DNA from: Lepidurus packardi
Taxonomy: Eukaryota > Arthropoda > Branchiopoda > Notostraca > Triopsidae
Length of the DNA stretch: 64,000 nucleotides
Reading direction: 5' to 3'
NCBI GenBank assembly: GCA_023053545.1
Contig: JAKZAN010000001.1
Span: 4,236,565-4,300,564 of the forward strand
Part shown: one piece after another, positions 53,812 to 64,000 of the stretch
Layout: every line of letters starts with the position of its first letter
Position numbering within the stretch: the first letter of the stretch is position 1
Program-made: the position numbers and the translations under genes
The notes under the pieces: model-generated
Database searches by the model: none
What the model saw: only the letters and a program-made list of their open reading frames with translations
Told to the model about the DNA's origin: nothing

Positions 53812-56370
53812 ATGGATCAAGATGGCTCAGACGAACCGAGCGGTGAGTTACCATCAAATACCGTGCCAATGGATCTGCTTTCCATGAAAAATTGGCGACA
53901 GTGGAAAAACTTAATTTTTGAGGACTGGCGAACAAATGGAAAGACGATCTTCGCCAAATGCAAGGTTTGTATAAAACAGCGTTATTTATCGGCGGATATG
54001 ACGTCGCAAACCAACATGAGTCGCCATGCAAAAAGATTTCACCCGGAAATTTTCAAGAAATGCGAGGATGAAGACAATACGAGTACTGGGAAACAATTAC
54101 TCATGAGCAGGTATGAGCAGATAGCTTAAGTTAATGATTTTTTACTGTCACCCAATTCATCGTAGTTTTGTGAAACCGAAATCTTCTAAACGTCTAGCAT
54201 TTGATAATTTTCTTGTGAAAATGATTGTGGAAGACAATTTTCCGTTGAACCTGATTTCCCGGCAGGGCTTTCGAAACTTCGTTAATGTAAGTTTGTAATA
54301 TTTTAGGTATAAGTGATAAGTTAACTAATTGAACTATCGATTCATTTTTCCCTACTTGGGGAATTTTAAAGGCACTAGACCCAAGTTATGCCATACCAAG
54401 CCAAGAACGCCTCCGCCGTACGCTTATTCCGGAACTAACCCAGAAGACCAAACAGGCAGTTCAAGCCAAACTCGATAGCGCAAAAGCCTGTGCAATCATG
54501 GTTGACATTTGGTCATCCAAGCGGATGGAGGGCTATATTGGTATATCCTGCTCAGCAGTAACATCAGATTTTGTGCCTTTTACGTGCTTGCTATCAATAA
54601 AGAAGATGGTTGGTCGCCATACGGCCGCAGCCATTTTCGCAGAATATGAAAGTGTTATAAACGAATGGCAGTTACAAAGAAAGGTGTAATCTCTAACTTA
54701 TTTTTCGTTAGCTCGTTCTTTAACGTTTTTTTTTCCCTAACAAGGTGATCCGGATTCTTACAGACAGCGGTAGCAATATGAAGTGTGCTTTCGACATTTC
54801 TCTACCCGGCTGGACACTCATATCTCTACCGGGCTACCCAAGTTCACTCGGCATTCTCGGGTACTCCCAGGGCGATGATCCTGAAAATGTCGAAGTATTA
54901 GATCTTGACGTGCAGTACGAAGTTGAGGTTTCGTCGTACAACGTTGCCGATGAGCTGGAAGAAGATATGGCAGATCTGAATAGAGTTGACAGAGAAGAGG
55001 AGGTAGCATACGAACAGATTGAGCTGGATTTGAACAATTTATTATTTGAACATGCATTTCTCGCAAGCCAATCGTCCCATCCTTTATCTGCTACCTCTCG
55101 GGCAAGTTGTGTAGCCCATACATTACAACTTGTCGTACAAGACGGTTTAAAAGCTCTAGACGTAAGGGTATAAACTCACTTTTCTTTCTAAACTAAAAAC
55201 TTTTTTTTTTCCACGAGTAGGGGAGTCTGAAGAATGCAGTGAATTTAGTGTCAAAAATAGTAGCGTATGTGCGAAAAAGCACTCTCGATACCGAAGTTCT
55301 GAGTAGCACCGTCGGATTCCAGATACCACCTCAAAACGTGACGCGTTGGAGTTCCCAATATAAAATGCTCGATAAATTTTTGGAGGCAGTGGATCTGGAT
55401 AAAGAATTGCAAAACAAGCTTAACGCTTGTAAGAAGCTTGGCAAGCTATCAGCTCTGCAATGTAAGATGCTCAAAGAACTCACAGCTCTTTTGGGACCCT
55501 TAAAGTTGGCTACGGATGCGTTCCAAAAAGATTTCGAAACCACGGGACTGGTGATCCCGGCATATCTGGACATGGTCAACAGGACGTCCTCGGATTGGAA
55601 TGTGAATCCCGATGGCGCATTGATCGTTCATAGCAAACATTTCGCAAGTGTATTACACCAATCGTTAAAGCGACGCATGGAATGTGTTCTACATGACACG
55701 TTCTATGTGCTAGGTAACAAATTCTGCGAATTATTTCTTGAGAGACTATGTGTATGATTTCACAGGAACTTTTCTGGACCCTCGGTTTAAGAAGAGCTGG
55801 ATTCCGTTGTCAGGGCGGTCGGAATACGAAGTAGTCAACCTTGTGAAACAGGAGCTAGAAGCCCGGTATCCCTTTAGTAAGAAATTACATAATTGCCGTA
55901 AATAAAGCTGTGTGTGTACCTATACGGAATTGTTTTTCATCGTAGTGCAAGAAGAGAGTGGGGAGAAAGTTGCCTCGGAGAGGAGTCCTGAAATGAAGAA
56001 AGCAATAGGCCTACGTCCGTTATTTAGCACGGTGGCGGTGCGCCGTGCGGCTTTTCACGGGGCTGAAAAGATTAGGAATGAAGTTGATACGTACCTGAAT
56101 GAGCCAGTGATTTTCTCCCAAGGGGACGCAACAGACTGCGATATAGACCTTTCGTTTAGCCCTCTTAAGTACTGGGAATTAAATGCTCACCGATTTCCAT
56201 TTTTGTCGGAAATTGCTAAGGACGTGTTTGTTGTTCCAGCGTCCACGGCGAACATAGAGCGGATTTTTTCTACAGCTTCGGATATCCTTTCGGCGAAGAG
56301 AAATCGCACGAAACCTGAGCTGTTTTCTTCTCTGCTTTTCATTAAGCGCAACGCTCATTTGCAGGTGTAG
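53812..56370 (+). CDS. hAT transposase, seven exons, open frame
   Basis: The protein cuts and pastes the element. Exons: 53812-54110, 54166-54286, 54372-54683, 54745-55161, 55221-55713, 55766-55876 and 55946-56370; all introns are GT-AG, 50-90 bases, and phases agree, giving 725 residues from MDQDGSDEPSG. Domains: BED-type zinc finger (CKVCIKQRYLS...MSRHAKRFH, about residues 47-80); RNase H-like core with MVDIWSSKRMEGYIG and LTDSGSNMKCAF (first two catalytic Asp regions); the hAT CxxH motif in SCVAHTLQLVVQDG; NVTRWSSQYKML; TFLDPRFKKSW; and the C-terminal dimerisation domain (LKYWELNAHRFPFLSEIAK, STANIERIFSTASDI). An acidic insert (about residues 270-340) splits the early core. All hAT landmarks are present and no disabling change is seen. 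An alternative upstream TTG in frame at 53794 is unlikely as a start. Confidence 0.93.
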
Positions 56371-57247
56371 TCTGATTTCTCTTCGCCGAAAGTATTTTAG
56401 ACGCGATACAAAAAATCCGCACAGCAAATAAGCGTTTGCAGCAAATGACCATGTACTATGCCATAATTTTGTTCATGTTAATAATAACTAAGTGATGTGA
56501 TGTCTTAATAACCTGGTGATTCCTGCCAAATGTGTCTTAATAACTAAGTTCCTGCCTATGTCTTAATAACCGGGTGCATGATTCCTGCCAAATTGCCTTG
56601 GATATGTTCCTATAATGTGTAACCAGTATTGCAATAAAGAAACTGTGATTTTATTAATAACTAAAGTTTTTCGTTTACGAGTCAGATTATAGGAATCGGA
56701 CAACAGAAATGCTGTAAGTGCTGACGAACCAAAAAGTACGTCCAACTCTGAAGTCTTGATTAAACCTCTCGACAAGACCTTCATTAATGGTCGAATGTCT
56801 GTCTATATGTATATACCCATAGACAGAAACTTTCTAACAGGGTTTAGAACTTCGCGATTTTTTTTTGTTTAAACGGTTATTTATTTTTAATTTTGATTAC
56901 TGAAATAGGGATTTCTAAAATAGCGGTATACGCATATATGGAGCTATTGGAAGAGTAACCTTCCTGATTTGGCAGTAACCTATTATTACTGGTACTTTGT
57001 TACTGTATATCATAAGTAATAAATGTGTTTTTCGTGAGCAATTCACCTTTATTAAGCATAATAGTACTTAAGTTTATTCCTAATTATTGTTTTTTAAAAA
57101 AATGATCTGATCTTTAATCTGATCTGATCGACAAAGCTTTTTTTGCGATCTGATCTAGATCTTATGATTTTTTGCAACTTTTGATCTGATCGGGTTGACA
57201 GAAGTTGACGACGATCGGACATGATCTAAAATCACACAAAAAGCATC

Positions 57248-57261
57248 GATCCAGAACACTG
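57248..57261. repeat. Right terminal inverted repeat of hAT
   Basis: GATCCAGAACACTG, the exact inverse of the left end, followed by the second CTATGGGT. Confidence 0.93.
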
Positions 57262-57534
57262 CTATGGGTACAACAAATACGCAAGTACGTATTACGGGGG
57301 GAGGGAGCAAAACAGCTCATTTGGAACTGAAGGAAAGTCAAAAACATCTCAAAATCAGCAGTAATAAACGAGTAAAAAGTCATTTCAAAGTTTATTTCAA
57401 GGCAAACTTGTATTCTCTTCTCAAGTCCTTCCAGATTTAATTTCAAGGGCCACAAATGATGTCGAAACTACCCAGTTAGCATTTTCCAACTGCTCCAATT
57501 TCTTTTTTTTTAAGATAACAAAGTAAAAAAACCG

Positions 57535-58236
57535 GCCGGAGATAAAACGGTAAACTAACCACCATAAGATCCGGATCAATGTAGTCGGCAATGTTTTTGT
57601 TTTATCAGAATTCTGGAATTTTGTCGTATTTGAAGTCGTATGGCAGGTCATAATTCTTTCTGTAATCCACAATGTGGTCGTCCCCTTGTTCCAATTCGAT
57701 AGCTCGTCCCGTCCTTTTTGTTTTCTCCTTCTCAGCTTGAACTGCTTTCTTCTGCGAAACAGAGTCCGGAATGCAAACTGGACGAACAACGTTACCTTTT
57801 CGCCTGGGTTCGCCTACGTTTAGACGGTTCAAGACGCCTTCTACCTTCTAGCTACGCATCTTTCCACACGATGAGCTAGCAATCAACGCTCACAAGCCTA
57901 GACAATCCAAATTGAACACCAGAAAACCAATATATAATCCGCCCTTACGTCTGTCTTTACTTCCACTACTCCTTCTTCGGTGACGGTAGACATTTCCACA
58001 ATTGGGACACGATCATTCTCGAACGCTTTTTGAAAGTAACAAGCATGGGCTAATAACGCAAATATTAGTAAAAATATCACACTGGATAACGAAGCATATA
58101 TCTTGTTAGTAAATACTGGCTTGATGCTCTCAAAGAGATGAATCTGTTCTTCAAGTCTGTGTCCGCATTGCTCAGAAATAAGGGCAAAAGTAGGCCAGGT
58201 CTTCTGGTCCTTTTATAACTTGAAGGTGAGAAACAT
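57535..58236 (-). pseudogene. NOG1/GTPBP4 remnant, block unit 4, truncated
   Basis: This is the third copy of the NOG1 remnant, again next to the old Gypsy LTR. It keeps NRLNVGEPRRKGNVV, LELEQGDDHIVDYRK, NIADYIDPDLM and the VPIVEMSTVTEEG exon, with the same in-frame stops. It has more substitutions and a few small gaps than the other copies (for example at about 57860 and 58105). The match ends at about 58236 in the PLGRKT/NOG1 junction, so the PLGRKT and PISD parts do not follow; the array ends or is broken here. Confidence 0.7.
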
Positions 58237-58337
58237 GTGAATGTACGGAATGGACTGTATACTTTCTTACACTGTTAAAAAGGGGTCCGAAAACCGCTAC
58301 TTAAAGTGCTTCACTTGCTGCATACAAGCTGCACTTT

Positions 58338-58850
<513 letters not shown>

Positions 58851-58853
58851 AAT

Positions 58854-58871
58854 TTGGTGTCAGAAGTGGGA
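58854..58871 (+). promoter_or_regulatory. Primer binding site of Gypsy-4
   Basis: TGGTGTCAGAAGTGGGAT differs from the Gypsy-2 site at one base and begins a few bases after the LTR. Confidence 0.65.
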
Positions 58872-59111
58872 TTTGGATAGATTCATCGGTGGTCAGTAGC
58901 GACAATCTCTTAAAACAGGTAGCAAGAGTCCTGGCATTAAAGGGTTCTGTATTGGATCTTGAAAAAACGTACAAAGCTGACCATGTGGCGAGCGTCTTAA
59001 ATTGCTTTGGAAACAGATCACAGTCCCTTTATAGTCCTGCTTGCTGGAACCTTGGCGAACAACCCTTATTCCTTTCAAGAAAGCTAACTCCACCGTCCAG
59101 AATCATCCAAA

Positions 59112-60194
59112 ATGACCACGTCACCAACCCCAACGGCAGCAGCAGCCCACCAGATGGAGGAAGATGCTGGGGAAGGAAGTTTTCCCACCACACGCCTGAT
59201 GAGGAGTTTTTTGGCCTCACAACAAGCCGTATTGGACGCATTAACGAAACAGACGACTAATCCACCACTACCTGGGAAAATCAGCAGCCAGAGCCTTGCT
59301 ACCATGGCGATCTTTTCCGGCGGCCCCGAGGAGGACGTGGAGCATTGGGCTGAAACCCTCTCTCGAATAGGGAAAGTAGAAGGCTGGACACCGGAGCAGC
59401 ATTTACGAGCCGCCCTGAGTAAGATCGCGGGTCCTGTTGTCCACTGGAACGACTCGCGCGGCGGCGCTTGTAAAAACTGGGATGACTGGAAAATAGCTCT
59501 ACAAAAGGCGTTTGGAAGGCCACTCTCGTTAGAACAATGGAGCGCAAAAATTCAGGCCCGGGTCCAACAAGCAGGGGAGAGTACCGCAAGTTATTTATAC
59601 GATAAACTACGACTTTGCGAACGCTGCCCAATCCAACTAAAAGAAAAAGAACAAATTGAGCGTCTCGCCCGCGGATTACGACGACCTGATGTAGCTGCGG
59701 CTGTTATGGCCAGACGACCAAACACAGTGGACAGCTTCATTGATTTAATCAACCACGTCGAAACTACGACTTGTAGCTATAACGCTCCTATCGCGCCCGT
59801 CACCTCCGTGCAGGAGTCGACACTTCCCCCTCGAAATTCTGCATTGAGCCCATTACCGTTATACCCGCCCGTTAGTCCCCAAGTCAAACCCAGCTCACCT
59901 ACGTCAGATACCCTGCCGGCTACAATCGAGCAGCTACTTACCCGTATGAGTTCCCTAGAGCAAACCATGCGAACTCAGAAGTCGGAGCACAATCGGCAAC
60001 CGTCCCGCCGGCCGACTTGCTATCAGTGTGGTCGGGAAGGGCACATCGCCCGCGACTGCCGAAATCGAAACAATTCGCCTCGAAATCTACAAGAATCCAT
60101 TGTATGTTTCCGATGCGATAAGGCTGGCCACATTGCCCGGAACTGCCCTACTCGAGTGCCACCCACATCGGAAAACTCCTCAGCCGACCTGTAG
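59112..60194 (+). CDS. Gag of Gypsy-4
   Basis: A 360-residue frame from MTTSPTPTAAAAHQMEED. The capsid-like domain has IFSGGPEEDVEHWAETLSRI, WTPEQHLRAALSKIAG and SYLYDKLRLCERCP, clearly related to the Gag of Gypsy-2 (for example ENRLRAALSKIAD and AYIYDKLRLCRLCP). A Pro/Ser-rich linker follows. Two CCHC knuckles end it (CYQCGREGHIARDC, CFRCDKAGHIARNC). It forms the element's particles in the cytoplasm and binds RNA. The pol frame, offset by -1, is already open before the gag stop, so frameshift expression is expected as in Gypsy-2. Confidence 0.9.
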   Translation: MTTSPTPTAAAAHQMEEDAGEGSFPTTRLMRSFLASQQAVLDALTKQTTNPPLPGKISSQSLATMAIFSGGPEEDVEHWAETLSRIGKVEGWTPEQHLRAALSKIAGPVVHWNDSRGGACKNWDDWKIALQKAFGRPLSLEQWSAKIQARVQQAGESTASYLYDKLRLCERCPIQLKEKEQIERLARGLRRPDVAAAVMARRPNTVDSFIDLINHVETTTCSYNAPIAPVTSVQESTLPPRNSALSPLPLYPPVSPQVKPSSPTSDTLPATIEQLLTRMSSLEQTMRTQKSEHNRQPSRRPTCYQCGREGHIARDCRNRNNSPRNLQESIVCFRCDKAGHIARNCPTRVPPTSENSSADL

Positions 60195-63100
60195 GAGCAG
60201 GGCCGGCTGTAAGTCCTAAAGGCTCCAGCGTGGTTACTGTAGATGGAACGATATCCGATCAAAGAATAGGTTTACCCGTGATTCACTTGGATGTCGGGGG
60301 AGTAGGTCAGGTAACCGGTCTTGTCGATTCAGGCGCTTCGTGTTCCCTCATTTGTGCTTGTACCCTGCCGCAGCATTCAGAGATCCAACCATATTTTGGA
60401 ACTCCACTAACTGACGCCGGGAATGGAGTTGTGCCAGTATTAGGAACAATTATGCTAGAAATCACCCCGACCACCTTGAACCGTCCATGTATGCATCAAT
60501 TTTTAGTAGTTAATCAAGCCCCCTTCCCGGTTATACTCGGTGTAGACTGGATGGCTGTTGCAAATGTCAGTGTCCTTAGTTCCGAAGGACAAATAAAAGT
60601 AATGTATGATGCAGAAACCTTGTCAAAACATGTAATGTATGCCCCACCTAAAATAGAAACCACAGTTGCTCCCTGCAATACCCTTGAAAAATCGGCTCCT
60701 AGTTCGGAAAAATCATTTCTTCAAGATTTTCAGGTTATGGACGATCATTCCGAAGGGTTCTTAGGTGTGCTCAGGTCTTCCGAAACGGCCGTTATTCCTC
60801 CGGGTTCACTGTGTTTTGTACCAGCTTATGTCCCTAGAAACTCTCCAAATACCATTATAGCAGCAGCGGTCCTTAGGGCCAACCCAGGCGACGAATGGAT
60901 TACCCCGTCGAGCCTCCTACAAGCTAAGAATGGAAAGACCTTTGTTCCCGTTCTCAATATTGGAAAACACCGTTTGACCATCCACCCCCATACAAAACTA
61001 GGGCTAGCTAGCTCTCCGCAATCGGTCTCGGTCCCCATTGACTCTCCCGGTAGCCAGGGGACAGTAGCTACCGTAAACCACCGTTCTTCAAGTAATTCCA
61101 CTCTCCCGTTTAACGACACTCAGTTCGGGGAAACTTTAAGCCAGGACCAGAGACGAGAGTTGTCAGACCTTCTGAATTCATACTCTCAATGTTTTGCAAC
61201 CTCCGACAAACCTCTGCCAGGTACAAGTTTGGTCGATCATCAGATCCACACGGAACAACCAATTCCCTTGCATGTTCCTCCTCGACGGGTATCCGCTGCA
61301 GAACGACAAATCATTTCAGAACAAGTCACCAAGATGTTGGACGCAGGCATCATTACTCCTTCTACCAGTCCATGGTCTTCTCCCGTCGTGCTTGTCAAAA
61401 AGAAAAATGGCGAACTACGGTTCTGTGTAGACTATCGACGACTAAACAGTATCACGAAGAAGGACGTTTACCCCCTTCCACGTATTGACGACATTCTTGA
61501 TCGAATTGGAAACGCCGTCTTCTTTACATCTTTGGATCTGGCTAGTGGGTACTGGCAGGTAACGGTCAACCCCTCAGACCGGGAGAAAACGGCTTTCGTT
61601 ACTCCCGATGGGCTTTACGAATTTCAACGGATGCCTTTCGGATTGTGTAATGCCCCGGCCACTTTCCAGCGTCTGATGGACCGAGTACTTGCGGGACTCA
61701 AATGGTCTCACTGTCTAGTATACTTAGATGACATACTCATCTTTGGGCGTACCTTTTCGGAACATCAGGATAGACTACGACTGGTATTAGAAGCTATACG
61801 ACATTCGAATCTTACACTAAACCTGGACAAATGCACCTTTGCTCGTCCGGAAGTCGTGTTCCTAGGGCATCGCGTTAACTGCCATGGGATTGGCCCGGAT
61901 TCCCAGAGGGCTGAAGCCATTATAAACTATCCCCAACCTAGTAACCTCAAACAACTCAGGCGGTTTCTTGGCATGCTGGGATATTATAGGCGCTTTATCC
62001 GGGGTTTCGCCGCCATAGCCCGTCCCCTGTATGGTCTGTTAAAAAAGGCAACGACTTGGAACTGGACGGAGCAAAGCAGCGCATCATTCCTTCACTTAAA
62101 ACAGGCTCTACGTACCGCCCCGATTTTAAACCATTTCCAAGAGGAACGGGAGATTGAAATCCATACGGATGCCAGTTACGAAGGGCTTGGCGCCGTTCTA
62201 GTACAACGACAGGGTAACGAAGAATTCACCATTGCCTATATTAGCAGAAGACTCTCGGATCCGGAATCTCGATACCACAGTAATGAACTGGAATGTCTTG
62301 CCGTGGTTTGGGCCGTTACGAAGTGGAGGTCCTATATTTTTGGTCGGCCCTTTAAGGTCATCACGGATAATACCGCGGTCACCTACCTCTTTCACAAACA
62401 GGAGGTCAATGCAAAATTTAGCCGGTGGGTTCTTGCTCTTCAGGAATATGACATTACCTTTCAGCACAGAAAAGGAAAAGCCAATGTTGTCGCAGATGCC
62501 CTATCGCGCGCACCAACAGGAGCCGGCGAAGAAACTCAGCCACCAGACCACATGGCTATTTGCACGCTATTATACAAAGTCCAACCTTCAGTACTCTTGG
62601 CTGAGCAGTACACCGATCCGCAGTTCTCGCATCTCTTATTGCTCTTAAACGACCCCGCAGCCTTATCAAAATTTCCTGACAGCGACGGTATTTCCACTCA
62701 ATTCTCGCTTCGCCACGGGCTACTTTACCGGAAAGGTAATGGCCGAGGTCGAAAGTTGCTGCTTGCGTTACCCCGAACGTTCCGTCGGGACGTTCTGCGT
62801 AGCTGTCACGACAGTTTTGCAGGAGGCCATCTCGGTCTTACAAAAACCTTAGACAAAGTTAAGTCCCGATACTGGTGGCCCAGGCTTACCTCAACGGTTC
62901 GACGGTATGTTAAATCTTGCCCCACCTGTCAACAAAGGAAGATTCCCCCCGGCCCACCACTAGGCTTCTTGCAACCAATTCCTCCTCCGGATCAACCATT
63001 TCGTCTGCTGGGCATTGATCACGTTGGCCCTTTTCCTCTCACTCCCCGTGGAAATCGGCACTTGCTAGTTGCGATCGACTACCACAGTAAATGGGTCGAG

Positions 63101-64000
63101 GTACGAGCCGTTCCCGATACATCCTCTAAAAATGTTGTTGACTTTCTCATGGAACAAATAATCCTACGGCATGGAACACCTGAGGCGCTGATTAGCGATA
63201 GAGGAACAGGATTTACCGCACGTCAGATGGAAGAAACCCTAGAACGCCTGAAAATCCGGCATTCGATGACAGCCGCCTATCACCCCCAAGCAAATGGGCT
63301 CTGTGAGCGAGTTAATCGTACACTGACCGAAATCGTTGCAGGTTTGATCGAATCCGACCAGCATCAATGGGATTCCTTAGTCCAAACAGCGGCCTTCTGT
63401 GTCAATACTGCCATGCAAGAAACCACCGGAATAAGCCCGTTTCAATTGGTATATGGACGTCTTCCAGTGTTACCCGAAGAGACGCTATTCCCGTGGCCGG
63501 AAGATGTGTCAGAAACTTATCCCGAGTTTCTTGGACGCGTCGAGGCCGTACGAAGAGCAACCATGGAGCGAATCTTGGTTAAACAGAAAGCGCAGAAACT
63601 CCGTTACGACAAACACCATCGGGCTCCACCTGTCTTCAAACCTGGTGATCTGGTATGGGTCCAGCGGCGTCTCCGAACGAAGGGCCAGTCACCTAAACTC
63701 CGTCCAAAATATATCGGACCCTTTTCCATTGCCAGAAATATTACAGAAGTCACCTACCAAATCGAAGACCTACCCGGACAGGAAACAAAACGTCGACTTC
63801 GGATATTTCCCGCCCACGTCAGTCAACTAAGGAAATTTGTACCCGGTTATGTGTCCGACGAAGAAAGTGACGAAGAAGATGGAGAAGATGACGGTGAAAT
63901 TGTAGACATAGACGACAACACGACCTCTAACCAGAGTGAGGAAAATAGAGAATCGGACGATGATCTCCCTTTGGCGCAGCTCTTGAAACACCATGGAACA
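60122..64000 (+). CDS. Pol polyprotein of Gypsy-4, runs off the window
   Basis: The frame overlaps the end of gag and stays open at every point I translated up to the window edge. Parts in order: protease (GLVDSGASCSLICA, about 60320), reverse transcriptase (VDYRRLNSITKKDVYPLP, FGLCNAPATFQRLMDR, YLDDILIFG near 61720), RNase H (IHTDASYEGLGAVLVQR, about 62160), integrase HHCC region (CHDSFAGGHLG to CPTCQQRK, about 62800-62940), DDE core (GIDHVGPFPL, SDRGTGFTA, HPQANGLCERVNRTL) and C-terminal domain (GDLVWVQRR..KYIGPFSI). The tail beyond 63850 is acidic. The overlap start is a frame limit, not a start codon. Domain order and sequence place it with Gypsy-2. Confidence 0.88.

Larger units (their letters stand above)
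53357..57261 (+). mobile_element. Complete hAT DNA transposon
   Basis: This 3905 base element has 14 base terminal inverted repeats (CAGTGTTCTGGATC) and a perfect 8 base target duplication CTATGGGT (53349-53356 and 57262-57269), the hAT hallmark. The uninterrupted target is in the unit 2 LTR at about 31035-31043. Subterminal regions are rich in GATCTGATC/GATCAGATC motifs on both sides (53388-53450 and 57100-57195), likely transposase binding sites. The transposase gene is open through seven exons, so the element could be autonomous. Non-coding flanks are about 450 bases (left) and 890 bases (right). Confidence 0.95.
45414..57454 (-). mobile_element. Old Gypsy retroelement, unit 3, carrying two nested insertions
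   Basis: This is the unit 3 copy of the fossil at 28439-31247, same orientation and parts. The pieces are 45414-46046 (end of pol), 51401-53150 (integrase, RNase H, leader, primer binding site at 53131-53148) and an LTR in two pieces (53151-53356 and 57270-57454). Gypsy-3 splits it at 46047-51400 and a hAT transposon splits its LTR at 53357-57261. It is incomplete and broken like its sister copy. Both insertions are absent from unit 2, so they occurred after the block duplication. Confidence 0.85.

Overview
This is eukaryotic nuclear DNA from an arthropod, most likely a crustacean of the Daphnia kind. The evidence is spliced genes with 50-90 base GT-AG introns, animal housekeeping genes (PISD, NDUFB8, NOG1/GTPBP4, PLGRKT and a HURP/DLGAP relative) and a mix of Gypsy, Jockey-like LINE, hAT and KDZ elements. 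The assignment is inferred from gene structure and content, not from a database match.

Layout. 1-4304: KDZ-type DNA transposon, copy A (minus strand). 4335-8900: HURP/DLGAP5-like gene whose 5' part is tandemly duplicated and scarred by perfect palindromes. 8.9-13.0 kb: mostly featureless, with two minisatellites. 13.05-15.0 kb: a coiled-coil gene (minus) cut at its 5' end, beside a decayed C2H2 zinc-finger gene (plus). 15.2-15.7 kb: NDUFB8 remnant. 15.73-18.78 kb: first full unit of a repeated block (NOG1 and PLGRKT remnants on minus, PISD on plus), followed by a scrap of an old Gypsy element and a Jockey-like LINE on minus. 21.56-21.71 kb: a displaced piece of KDZ flanked by palindromes. 22.2-26.5 kb: KDZ copy B. 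26.5-31.3 kb: second PISD plus old Gypsy. 31.3-40.45 kb: NOG1/PLGRKT remnant, a young Gypsy (Gypsy-2) inserted exactly at the PLGRKT/PISD boundary, and a third, intact PISD. 40.45-45.40 kb: a near full-length Jockey-like LINE with a 13 base target duplication. 45.41-57.45 kb: another copy of the old Gypsy, interrupted by a young Gypsy (Gypsy-3) and, within its LTR, by a complete hAT transposon. 57.5-58.2 kb: fourth remnant of the block. 58.6-64.0 kb: another young Gypsy (Gypsy-4) running off the window.

The core is a tandem array of [NOG1/PLGRKT remnant - PISD - old Gypsy]. Because the copies are near identical, each later insertion can be compared with an empty copy. This gives exact target sites and an order of events: old Gypsy and gene fusion first, then block duplication, then LINE, hAT and young Gypsy insertions. 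PISD (phosphatidylserine decarboxylase) exists three times: unit 1 is frameshifted, unit 2 is open with a Gly-to-Glu change beside the catalytic Asp, and unit 3 is open with the catalytic residues in place.

The most unusual signal is a recurrent repair scar. At several places sequence A-B has become A-rc(A)-rc(B)-B (rc = reverse complement). The clearest case (30618-30715) has its unscarred counterpart in the other copy and a 4 base microhomology at the joint. This fits snap-back synthesis from both ends of a break followed by microhomology joining, though assembly artefact must be excluded.
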